NCBI GenBank assembly: GCA_022451965.1
Contig: JAKUNJ010000004.1
Location: forward strand, 86,120 to 150,119
DNA from: Dehalococcoidia bacterium
GTDB taxonomy: Bacteria > Chloroflexota > Dehalococcoidia > Lucifugimonadales > Lucifugimonadaceae
Length of the DNA stretch: 64,000 nt
Direction: 5' to 3'
The notes below the pieces were generated by a model. It had not been told where the DNA came from and ran no database searches. It saw only the letters and a program-made list of their open reading frames with translations. A program made the position numbers and the translations under genes. Positions 18,038 to 25,467 of the stretch are shown here, piece after piece (the first letter of the stretch is position 1; every line of letters starts with the position of its first letter).

Positions 18038-19152
18038 TCTCTTAGGATTAGATCTTCTTTGATTGTCACACCTAATCCAGGCTTATCAGGGACCTCAATC
18101 TTTCCGTCTATAACGTCTAATTTTTCATTAAAAATATAAAATTTATTCTTGTAGCTACTAAGCGGAGGGTCGTTTAGCATTTCACAAAAGGGAGCATTCT
18201 CCCAACTTGATAGTAAGTGCATATGAGCGACAACTCCTATATCTCCGCCTCCATGATGTGGAACAATTTCTTTATTTGATGTTAGAGATAACTCTCCAAT
18301 TTCTATTAATGGGGTTATGCCGCCTAGAACCATAGATTCTGGTTGTAATACATCATATGTGTTTTTTTCTACCATGTGATAAAAGTCAGCAACAACTGTA
18401 TTATTTTCTCCTCCAGCAATTTTTGTTTTATTCATTGCAACTAATTCTGATAATTCTTCGTAGTTAAATCTAGGTCTAGGTTCTTCTAACCAGTAGCAAC
18501 CTAAATCACTCATAGCTTCGTTCATTTTTTTTGCTCTATCAAAATCCCAAATAACACCTGGTTGCCAAGGGTAGCTCGATTGTGCCTGGTTAGCATCTAC
18601 TAGAATTTCAATTTCACCTGAAGTCTTCTCAACTATTTTTTCAATTGTCTCTATATCTTTATCTGCTTCATAATGATGAAGCCTAACTTTTATAACCTTC
18701 CATCCCTCTTGTTGAATAGATTTTGCCATTTCAGCTCTTTCATTTGGTTCTGATAAAATAACAAAGCTTGAATAGGGAATAAGATAATCTTTTTTTCTTC
18801 CTAGAATATTTGAAATAGATTTATTCTCTATTTTGCCCTTTAAATCCCATAGGGCTATGTCTATACCTGCTAGTCCGTTATAAGGAATATTTCTACATTG
18901 ATAGATTAGGTACTTAAAGTGGTCAATTACATCTACTGGATTTTTTCCCACTAAATATTCTTTTGCACTACTTAAAATACTTTTATCACATCCAGGTCCA
19001 ATTCCAATGTCACCATTTTCTAATTCAATCTCAGTGAATTCGGTGCCACCAATTGTTGATTTAACAGTACTACCTGGACTCCAAGCGGGCTCTACATCGC
19101 CCAAATAATCTATTAATTTGGTTTTTGAAACTCTTAAGTCTTTAATTTTCAT
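18034..19152 (-). CDS. Enolase-superfamily (mandelate racemase-like) dehydratase
   Basis: 372 residues from the ATG at 19152, chosen because an AGGAAAAT Shine-Dalgarno sits just before it; a longer reading to 19200 has no such site. The C-terminal barrel shows K155-x-R157 (IKVRLHH), metal-ligand Asp187 (VDANQ), Glu223 (WLEEP), Glu249 (AGGEN) and His299 (VPHHGG). This is the mandelate-racemase subgroup plan used to abstract an alpha proton from a carboxylate, mostly sugar-acid dehydratases. The substrate is not decidable from motifs. It leads a minus-strand unit with an MFS carrier and a zinc dehydrogenase, and faces a second enolase-superfamily gene. Confidence 0.85.
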   Translation of the reverse strand: MKIKDLRVSKTKLIDYLGDVEPAWSPGSTVKSTIGGTEFTEIELENGDIGIGPGCDKSILSSAKEYLVGKNPVDVIDHFKYLIYQCRNIPYNGLAGIDIALWDLKGKIENKSISNILGRKKDYLIPYSSFVILSEPNERAEMAKSIQQEGWKVIKVRLHHYEADKDIETIEKIVEKTSGEIEILVDANQAQSSYPWQPGVIWDFDRAKKMNEAMSDLGCYWLEEPRPRFNYEELSELVAMNKTKIAGGENNTVVADFYHMVEKNTYDVLQPESMVLGGITPLIEIGELSLTSNKEIVPHHGGGDIGVVAHMHLLSSWENAPFCEMLNDPPLSSYKNKFYIFNEKLDVIDGKIEVPDKPGLGVTIKEDLILRE

Positions 19153-19249
19153 ATTTTCCTCTGTACAAACCTTTTTTATATTGGATATGATAATTTTCAA
19201 ATGTTATATAAATAACCAATAGTAAACTATACTCAAATGGGGCATAATC
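19153..19249. promoter_or_regulatory. Divergent promoter region of sugar-acid locus
   Basis: A 97-base AT-rich gap separates the start codons of the two divergent enolase-superfamily genes. A GGGGC stretch lies 5 bases before the plus-strand ATG and AGGAAA before the minus-strand ATG. One shared control region would allow joint induction of uptake, dehydration and cleavage genes. No clear long palindrome was found. Confidence 0.4.
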
Positions 19250-20440
19250 ATGAAAATTAAATCAATTGAAGCCTTTGCCATAGACTTAAAGCCTAATATA
19301 AAAACTAAACCTCGAGTACCCAAGTCAAAAGACCCCTATGATACTAGAGGAATGGTAAGTCCAATGAACAGATATCCTGGTATTCCTAGATCTGAATGGA
19401 GTGCAGGATGGAAAAGGACAGCTTGTATTGTAAAAGGTGAAGATGGAACCTGGGGATTTGGTTTTACTCTTTATTCAGGAGTAACTGAATCAATAATCAA
19501 TGATCACCTTGCAAAAATTCTTGTTGGAAAAGATTGTATGTCTACTGAAATGTTGTGGGACATAATGCAACAATCAACTATCCCCTATGGAACATCTGGG
19601 TTATCAAGTTTTGCTATTAGTGCAGTTGATAATGCAATTTGGGATCTTAAGGGAAAGGTTTTACAAAGGCCCGTTTATGAAATCATTGGAGGCCCACAAA
19701 AAGAAAAGATATTTTGTTATGCAAGTAATACGGAATTTAGTTATGGAACAAAAAATAGTATTGACTGGTTTTTAGAATTAGGATTTAAGGCAGTTAAGTT
19801 GTTCTTAAGGGAGGGACCAGAAAGTAATCTTGAGGGAATTAATAGGGCAGAAGCATTAGTTGCTTCTACAAGAGAACAAGTTGGAGACGATATTGAGATA
19901 GCAGTTGATGCATGGATGTCCTTAAATAATGAATATGCAGTTAGGCTTGCAGAGGCATTAAGGCCTTATAGAATTAAGTGGTTAGAGGACTATTTGAACC
20001 CTGAAAATCTTGATGGCTATCAAAACTTAAGAAATAGAATTCCTTGGCAAACTCTTGCTACTGGTGAACATTGGTATTCTATTTATCCTTTTGCAGTTGC
20101 TGCAAGCAAGGGAATAGTTGATATATTTCAGCCAGATCTTAATTGGGTTGGAGGAATAACAGCAGGAATAAAGATATGTCATATAGCAGAAGCTCATGGA
20201 TTATCCGTTATTCCTCATGCAAGTACAAATTATCCTTATGGGCAACATCTTGCATTTTCTATGCCAGCTGTTCCATGGGCTGAAAGATCTGAAGGAGTTG
20301 CTCCTCCAGGGGTACCTTTAGAAGAGATGGTTTTGTTACCTGGAACACCTGTTATAAAAAATGGATATATAATTCCTTCTGATGCTCCTGGTTTTGGATT
20401 AGAAATAACAGAAGAGTGGTTAAGAGATAGAGCAGTATAA
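19250..20440 (+). CDS. L-rhamnonate dehydratase-like enolase-superfamily protein
   Basis: 396 residues. The layout closely follows L-rhamnonate dehydratases: an extended N-terminal capping domain, then KAVKLFLREG, DAWMSLNNEYAVRLAEAL with the first metal Asp, KWLEDYL with Glu, TGEHWYS with Glu, IFQPDLNWVGGITAGIKI, and the catalytic His in VIPHAST. These sugar-acid dehydratases release water to give a 2-keto-3-deoxy acid. The adjacent RhmA-type aldolase at 20517 supports that chemistry, since such aldolases cleave exactly this product. The true sugar acid may differ from L-rhamnonate. Confidence 0.82.
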   Translation: MKIKSIEAFAIDLKPNIKTKPRVPKSKDPYDTRGMVSPMNRYPGIPRSEWSAGWKRTACIVKGEDGTWGFGFTLYSGVTESIINDHLAKILVGKDCMSTEMLWDIMQQSTIPYGTSGLSSFAISAVDNAIWDLKGKVLQRPVYEIIGGPQKEKIFCYASNTEFSYGTKNSIDWFLELGFKAVKLFLREGPESNLEGINRAEALVASTREQVGDDIEIAVDAWMSLNNEYAVRLAEALRPYRIKWLEDYLNPENLDGYQNLRNRIPWQTLATGEHWYSIYPFAVAASKGIVDIFQPDLNWVGGITAGIKICHIAEAHGLSVIPHASTNYPYGQHLAFSMPAVPWAERSEGVAPPGVPLEEMVLLPGTPVIKNGYIIPSDAPGFGLEITEEWLRDRAV

Positions 20441-20516
20441 AAATAAATTTTAAAAAATTATGATATCTTTCTTAACTAACTTATTTATTTAAAAATAATT
20501 ATGAAGGGTTAAAAAT

Positions 20517-21296
20517 ATGAATAAAATAAAAGAGAACTTAAGAGCTGGAAAAACAGTTGTTGGGACAGCTGGATCTCCATGGGTTGAGAATATGAGTATG
20601 TTGGCTGATACCGATTTAGACTTCATTCTTTTTGATACACAACATTCACCATATATGGTAAAAGAATTTATCCCAGCTATTGCATCTATGGCAGGTAAAA
20701 ATGCTGCCCCAATGGTTAGAGTTAGTGCAAATCAACCAGACTTAATCTGTTTTGCATTAGACGCAGGGGCAAGAGGAATAGTTGTTCCTATGGTAAACAC
20801 CAAAGAAGAAGCAGAAGCTATGGTAAGAGCATGCAAATATGCTCCTTTAGGGGATAGAAGTAACGCAGGAATTAGAGGAGATTGGGGTATAGATATTGCA
20901 GAGTATACAACAAAAGAAAGATATCGAGAATATCTTGATATGTATAACGATGAGGTTGTAATTGCTCCAATGATAGAAACTCAACAAGCTATTGATAATA
21001 TTGATGAAATTTTATCAGTCGATGGTGTAGATGTTTTATTAATTGGACCTTCCGATCTTTCTATAGAACTTGGTGTTTCTTTAGATTTTGAAGGTAGTGT
21101 ATATGAAGAAAAAGGATTAGATATTATTGCTGAAGCTTGTAAGAAACATGGTGTTGTTCCTGGTATGTATTTTATCCCTCCAACTATGGATCCTAATTTC
21201 TTCGTTGAAAAAGGCTATAAATTCTTTACAATGCCATGGGGAACTTGGGCAAATAAAGGAATAAATAACGGATTAAGTTCTATCAATCGAAAATAA
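20517..21296 (+). CDS. HpcH/HpaI-family 2-keto-3-deoxy-acid aldolase
   Basis: A 259-residue class II pyruvate aldolase. Family landmarks: FILFDTQHSP near residues 37-46 (EHA/P in relatives, His conserved), PMVRV, DAGARGIVVPMV, and the metal ligands Glu in MIETQ (about 150) and Asp in IGPSDLS (about 177). These enzymes split 2-keto-3-deoxy sugar acids into pyruvate and an aldehyde; the closest functional model is RhmA (YfaU). An AAGGGT Shine-Dalgarno precedes the ATG. It lies 76 bases after the rhamnonate-dehydratase-like gene. The two form a consistent dehydratase-aldolase pair. Confidence 0.85.
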   Translation: MNKIKENLRAGKTVVGTAGSPWVENMSMLADTDLDFILFDTQHSPYMVKEFIPAIASMAGKNAAPMVRVSANQPDLICFALDAGARGIVVPMVNTKEEAEAMVRACKYAPLGDRSNAGIRGDWGIDIAEYTTKERYREYLDMYNDEVVIAPMIETQQAIDNIDEILSVDGVDVLLIGPSDLSIELGVSLDFEGSVYEEKGLDIIAEACKKHGVVPGMYFIPPTMDPNFFVEKGYKFFTMPWGTWANKGINNGLSSINRK

Positions 21297-21332
21297 TCCT
21301 TAAGATTAAGAATACATAAATGTATAAACCTG

Positions 21333-21368
21333 TACTCTTATCAATCAGTCAATAGATCGATAAGAGTA
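21333..21368 (+). promoter_or_regulatory. 10-bp perfect inverted repeat upstream of DEAD-box gene
   Basis: TACTCTTATC (21333-21342) and GATAAGAGTA (21359-21368) are perfect complements around a 16-base loop, in the gap between the aldolase and the helicase. It could terminate the aldolase transcript, although no T-run follows, or fold in the 5' leader of the helicase mRNA. Confidence 0.45.
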
Positions 21369-21377
21369 TAGAATTGA

Positions 21378-21401
21378 TGTTGGTGATACTTTTTACCAAC
21401 A
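21378..21401 (+). promoter_or_regulatory. Hairpin at the helicase start codon
   Basis: TGTTGGT (21378-21384) pairs with ACCAACA (21395-21401) around a 10-base U-rich loop. It ends five bases before the helicase ATG at 21406. No Shine-Dalgarno is visible there, so the stem occupies the ribosome-binding position. This is compatible with RNA-structure control of initiation. Confidence 0.45.
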
Positions 21402-21405
21402 ATTT

Positions 21406-22608
21406 ATGCAGTCTTTTTACGAATATAATTTATCTGATAATCTAAACAAATCATTAAAAGCTTTAGGTTTTAAAAATCCCACTGAGATTCAATCTAAAAC
21501 TATTCCTATTGCCTTGAAGCGTCATGATATTCTTGCCAGTGCTGAGACTGGTTCAGGGAAAACAGCAGCGTATCTTATACCTTTAATTCATCATATTTCT
21601 ACATTAGGAAATATTTCAGGATTAATATTAACTCCAACTAGAGAATTAGCTCAACAAGTTACTGATGTTTCGAAATCTCTTGTTGGCTATAAGAGTAAAA
21701 TAGAAACGGCATTAATTGTTGGCGGAGCCAGTATGAATAATCAGCTTAGACAACTTAAGAAAAGGCCTAAAATTATAGTAGGAACTCCAGGAAGAATAAA
21801 TGACCATCTAGAAAAAAGAACTCTAAACCTTAAGTATTTTAATTTCTTTGTTCTTGATGAAGCTGACAGAATGCTTGATATGGGCTTTGAAGATCAAGTA
21901 GAAAAGATCATTAGATTTTTGCCTTCCAAAAGACAAACATTATTATTTTCAGCGACTCTTCCAAAAGAAATAATTAAATTATCTTCAAAATATTTAAATA
22001 ATCCTAAAAGAGCAGACGTAAAAGAAAATAACGTAATAAAAACTCAGATAAAACAAAAAATACTAAATACTAAAACTGAGCTCAAATATAATCAATTAGT
22101 TGATGAAATAGCACTTAGAAAAGGTTCAATACTTATATTTGTAAGAACAAAATATTCAACAGAAAAATTGAAAAAACGTCTTATGAAAGATACTGTTAAA
22201 AGCTCAGCACTTCATGGAGATCTTAGGCAAAATAAAAGAAGTAGAATATTGAAAGATTTTAGAGATGATAAATTTAGAATATTAATCGCTACAGATATTG
22301 CTTCAAGAGGCCTAGATGTACCTCATATAGAACATGTAATAAATTATGATTTACCACAAGTTCCTGAAGATTTCATACATAGAATTGGAAGAACAGCTAG
22401 AGCAGGCTCAGTGGGAGAAGCTGTAAGCTTTATTACTCCTAATGATAAAAGAATGTGGAAATCTATAGAAAATCTAATGGAAGAATTAAAGAATCCTGAG
22501 CAAGTTCCAGATAATAAAAAAGTAGGTCAAAAAGAATTTAAGAAAAGAAACAGGAACAGAAAAAGAAATTCTAAATCAAGAAAATATTATCAAAAATCCA
22601 GAAAATGA
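21406..22608 (+). CDS. DEAD-box ATP-dependent RNA helicase
   Basis: 400 residues with the full motif set in order: Q motif (GFKNPTEIQ), I AETGSGKT, Ia PTRELAQQ, GG, Ib TPGR, II DEAD, III SAT, IV LIFVRT, V ATDIASRGLD, VI HRIGRTARAG. The last 35 residues are a Lys/Arg/Asn-rich tail that would bind RNA. It is a RhlE/CsdA-like helicase without an added RNA-binding domain. Such proteins help ribosome assembly and mRNA turnover, often in the cold. The mRNA leader contains two inverted repeats and no Shine-Dalgarno, hinting at structural autoregulation. It ends six bases before the 3' end of a convergent tRNA. Confidence 0.93.
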   Translation: MQSFYEYNLSDNLNKSLKALGFKNPTEIQSKTIPIALKRHDILASAETGSGKTAAYLIPLIHHISTLGNISGLILTPTRELAQQVTDVSKSLVGYKSKIETALIVGGASMNNQLRQLKKRPKIIVGTPGRINDHLEKRTLNLKYFNFFVLDEADRMLDMGFEDQVEKIIRFLPSKRQTLLFSATLPKEIIKLSSKYLNNPKRADVKENNVIKTQIKQKILNTKTELKYNQLVDEIALRKGSILIFVRTKYSTEKLKKRLMKDTVKSSALHGDLRQNKRSRILKDFRDDKFRILIATDIASRGLDVPHIEHVINYDLPQVPEDFIHRIGRTARAGSVGEAVSFITPNDKRMWKSIENLMEELKNPEQVPDNKKVGQKEFKKRNRNRKRNSKSRKYYQKSRK

Positions 22609-22613
22609 TATTT

Positions 22614-22690
22614 TGGTACCCCGTACCGGATTTGAACCGGTGATCTCCTGCGTGAAAGGCAGGCGTGTTAGGCCACTACACCAACGGGGC
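22614..22690 (-). tRNA. tRNA-Glu (anticodon TTC)
   Basis: On the minus strand the sequence folds as a cloverleaf. Acceptor GCCCCGT pairs with ACGGGGT (first pair G-U). The D arm is GTGTAGTGGCCTAACAC. Anticodon stem CCTGC/GCAGG encloses CTTTCAC with anticodon TTC. The T arm is CCGG-TTCAAAT-CCGG. Discriminator A is followed by an encoded CCA (22614-22616). The mature 5' end (22690) is only five bases below the argC stop, so the tRNA is probably processed from an argC transcript. Confidence 0.95.
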
Positions 22691-22695
22691 ATACG

Positions 22696-23712
22696 TTATG
22701 GGTAAACAGGTAAGGCACCTATTCCCAAAGTTTCTTCAAAACCTTGCATTAGATTCATGTTTTGAATTGCGGCTCCTGCTGAACCCTTAACCAAATTATC
22801 TAGAGCACTAATTACTACCAAAGTGTTAGTATCCTTTCTAACATAAGGATACAAATAAACAAAATTAGAACCCCAAGTATGCTTTGTTGCAGGAGGTTCA
22901 CTTACTATTTTAATGAATGGTTCGTTTTTGTAAAATTCTTTATATAGCTCAACTACTTCATTTTCACCTAAATCTTTTTTCAAAGATCCATAATTAGTGC
23001 CTAAAATCCCTCTTGTCATAGATACTAAATGAGGTGTGAATAAAACTTTTACTTTATTTTCACCTAATAAATTAAGTTCTTGAGCTATTTCAGGTTGATG
23101 CCTGTGCCCCTTAGTTCCATAAGCGGCGCAATTATCATTTAGTTCTGAAAACCCAAAAGCTTCTTTAGCTGTTCTTCCTGCACCAGAAATTCCAGTTTTT
23201 GAATCTACTATAATTAATTCTTCCACTAAATCATTTTGTACTGCTGGAGCCATAGATAGTATTCCGCCTGTAGGAAAACATCCTGGATTGGCTACTAATT
23301 TACTATTTTTGATTTCGTTTCTATGTAGTTCCGGTAATCCATAGGTTGCTTGAGAAATTAATTCTGGCTTTGGATGCTTGATATCATACCACTCTTCATA
23401 TGTATCGAGATCCTTTAGTCTAAAATCGGCTGATATATCAATTGAAGGAATACCACTATCAACATATTGAGATAGTTTTTCAGCGCTTGCTGCGTGGGGT
23501 AATGCTGAAAATACGAAGTCAACATTATCGCTAAGTTCTTCTTGTATTTTTATATTTATTTTTTCAAGATGAGGAAAAACTTCATCAAGATATTTCCCAG
23601 CCTTACTTCTTCCAGTTGCTGAAACTAGATTTAATTCTGGATGAGAATATACAAGCCTAGCAATTTCAGAACCTGCATATCCAGTTATATTTATGATGCC
23701 AACGTTTAACAT
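22696..23712 (-). CDS. argC: N-acetyl-gamma-glutamyl-phosphate reductase
   Basis: 338 residues. It catalyses the NADPH-dependent reduction of N-acetylglutamyl phosphate to the semialdehyde in arginine biosynthesis. The N-terminal Rossmann loop is NITGYAGSEI, the active-site Cys lies in NPGCFPTG (about residue 144), GISGAGR follows, and a conserved His is in GHRHQPEI. The length is normal. No other arginine genes adjoin it, so the pathway is dispersed. A LysY-type role in lysine synthesis via LysW is possible in some lineages but nothing here supports it. It is followed by tRNA-Glu, the tRNA for its own precursor amino acid. Confidence 0.93.
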   Translation of the reverse strand: MLNVGIINITGYAGSEIARLVYSHPELNLVSATGRSKAGKYLDEVFPHLEKINIKIQEELSDNVDFVFSALPHAASAEKLSQYVDSGIPSIDISADFRLKDLDTYEEWYDIKHPKPELISQATYGLPELHRNEIKNSKLVANPGCFPTGGILSMAPAVQNDLVEELIIVDSKTGISGAGRTAKEAFGFSELNDNCAAYGTKGHRHQPEIAQELNLLGENKVKVLFTPHLVSMTRGILGTNYGSLKKDLGENEVVELYKEFYKNEPFIKIVSEPPATKHTWGSNFVYLYPYVRKDTNTLVVISALDNLVKGSAGAAIQNMNLMQGFEETLGIGALPVYP

Positions 23713-23786
23713 TACTATTTTTTTTTTGTAAAACTTAATCTTATCTTAAATTCTCATAGTATTTTACATAAATAATTTCTCGAGAA

Positions 23787-23802
23787 AGAGTAAAAACACT
23801 CT
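23787..23802 (-). terminator. Weak hairpin after nth
   Basis: On the minus strand AGAGT-GTTTTT-ACTCT forms a 5-bp stem directly after the nth stop, followed by TTTCT. Next to it is a perfect 12-base palindrome TTTCTCGAGAAA (23776-23787). Either could end the lipA-rsmI-metG-polyprenyl synthase-nth transcript. The stem is short. Confidence 0.35.
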
Positions 23803-23805
23803 GTG

Positions 23806-24459
23806 CTATGGTTTATTAGCCTTGAATGGTTTTTTTCTATTTGGATAACAAGTTCGACATATATTGCATTTTGTTCCATCACATCCTTTAGCAGTACAGT
23901 GAGATCTGCCATAGAATATAATCTGTAAATGAAGTTTATTCCAACTTTTTTTAGGGAAAATCTTTTTTAAGTCATTCTCAGTCTGTATGACATTTTTACC
24001 ATTAGTAAGTCCCCATCTTTGCGCTAAACGATGTATATGGGTATCCACAGGAAAGGCTGGATGACCAAATCCTTGTGACATTACGACACTTGCCGTTTTA
24101 TGACCAACTCCGGGTAATTTTTCTAGCTCTAAAAAACTTTCAGGAACTTTTTTATTATGTCTTTCTACAATTATTCTTGAAAGCTTAGAAATATTTTTTG
24201 ATTTTTGTGGTGCTAAACCGCAAGATCGAATTATAGAAAAAATTTTTTCTGTTGGTAATTTCATCATTTGTTCAGGATTATTTGCTTTCGAAAAAAGATT
24301 TGGAGTTACCTTATTAACTCGTTCATCTGTACACTGAGCACTTAATAATACTGCGATTAGTAGCTCAAATTTATTTTCATGATTTAAGGGAATAGGTACT
24401 TCTGGATATATCTTATCTAGTTCAGTGGTTATAAAAAAAGCTCTATCTTTTTTTAGCAT
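23806..24459 (-). CDS. nth: Endonuclease III (DNA glycosylase/AP lyase)
   Basis: 217 residues. It excises oxidised pyrimidines in base-excision repair. The helix-hairpin-helix LPGVGHKTA carries the catalytic Lys, and the catalytic Asp is in FPVDTHIHRL. The C-terminal iron-sulfur region reads C-x4-C-x4-C-x2-C-x2-C (CTAKGCDGTKCNICRTC), not the C-x6-C-x2-C-x5-C of E. coli Nth. Five cysteines are available, so a [4Fe-4S] cluster is still possible with altered spacing. It is last in a minus-strand unit, 18 bases below the polyprenyl synthase. Confidence 0.93.
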   Translation of the reverse strand: MLKKDRAFFITTELDKIYPEVPIPLNHENKFELLIAVLLSAQCTDERVNKVTPNLFSKANNPEQMMKLPTEKIFSIIRSCGLAPQKSKNISKLSRIIVERHNKKVPESFLELEKLPGVGHKTASVVMSQGFGHPAFPVDTHIHRLAQRWGLTNGKNVIQTENDLKKIFPKKSWNKLHLQIIFYGRSHCTAKGCDGTKCNICRTCYPNRKKPFKANKP

Positions 24460-24477
24460 AATAATTTCTTCCTAGAG

Positions 24478-25467
24478 TTATTTTTCTCTATCCTTAGAAC
24501 TTATAGCTAAATTAATTAAGGAATCTTTATAAATATTATTATTTTTCAAAGAGGATATATTTTCTATAGATCTGTCAATAAGTTTTGAAGCTTCTAATTT
24601 AGCTTCTTCAACATATCCTTCTTTAGTAATTTTTTTTACTAAAATATCAACTTCTTCATTCCTGTTTTCTTCCTTTAATTCAAACAGATTTATAACTTCT
24701 TTTTTTATTTTCTCATTTTTTTTACTTGCAATTATAGATGGTAATGTCATTACTCCGTTTTTTAGGTCATTTCCTACGGGTTTCCCCATTTTTTTCTCAT
24801 CTCCTTCAAAATCTAAAGCATCATCATAGATTTGAAATCCTAATCCTAGGTTTTTTCCGAATTGATAAACATTATTTATATCTTCTTCTAGAGCTCCTCC
24901 TAGTAATGCTCCACTCATTGATGATGTAGCAAAAAGAGATCCTGTTTTCTTAAAAATAATATCTAAGTAGTTATTGATATCTAATTCAATATTAAATTTA
25001 TTTTCAATTTCTTTTAATTGTCCCTTTGCAAGATCTGAAATAGTGGATGCAAATTGTTTTATTAGTCTTATAGATTGTGTATCACAAACATATTCAGCAC
25101 TTGTTGCAAAAAGAAAATCACCAACTAAAACTGCTATGTGGGGTCCCCATATATTCGATGCAGTTTTTTCACCTCTTCGAGTATCAGCAAAGTCTACTGT
25201 ATCATCATGAACGAGCGTAGCAATATGCAGAAGCTCAACTGCAGTAGACATTTTTATAACTTTTTCATCTACATCTTCTTGCCATAATTTTGAACAAACT
25301 ATTGTTAGAGCAGGTCTTAGTTGTTTACCAGGAATACTAAGTACGTGATCAATAATGTTCTCATTTAAGTTTGATTGAGAAGTATGACTTTCAGAAATTT
25401 TATTTAATTCAAGCATTACCATTAGTAATTCATTATTTGATAACGAAACTAATTGATTACTACTCAT
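24478..25467 (-). CDS. Trans-polyprenyl diphosphate synthase
   Basis: A 329-residue isoprenyl diphosphate synthase. The first aspartate-rich motif DDTVD is at 88-92 (LVHDDTVDFADTRRG), and GKQLRPAL precedes it. The second motif DDALD is at 215-219 (FQIYDDALDFEGD), followed by KPVGNDL. It elongates an allylic diphosphate with IPP for quinone side chains or geranylgeranyl diphosphate. Product length depends on the residues upstream of motif one (ELLHIATLVHDD), which lack a bulky Phe/Tyr pair and so favour a longer chain. It could also supply the carotenoid pathway at 51-58 kb. It overlaps metG by 8 bases. Confidence 0.9.
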   Translation of the reverse strand: MSSNQLVSLSNNELLMVMLELNKISESHTSQSNLNENIIDHVLSIPGKQLRPALTIVCSKLWQEDVDEKVIKMSTAVELLHIATLVHDDTVDFADTRRGEKTASNIWGPHIAVLVGDFLFATSAEYVCDTQSIRLIKQFASTISDLAKGQLKEIENKFNIELDINNYLDIIFKKTGSLFATSSMSGALLGGALEEDINNVYQFGKNLGLGFQIYDDALDFEGDEKKMGKPVGNDLKNGVMTLPSIIASKKNEKIKKEVINLFELKEENRNEEVDILVKKITKEGYVEEAKLEASKLIDRSIENISSLKNNNIYKDSLINLAISSKDREK

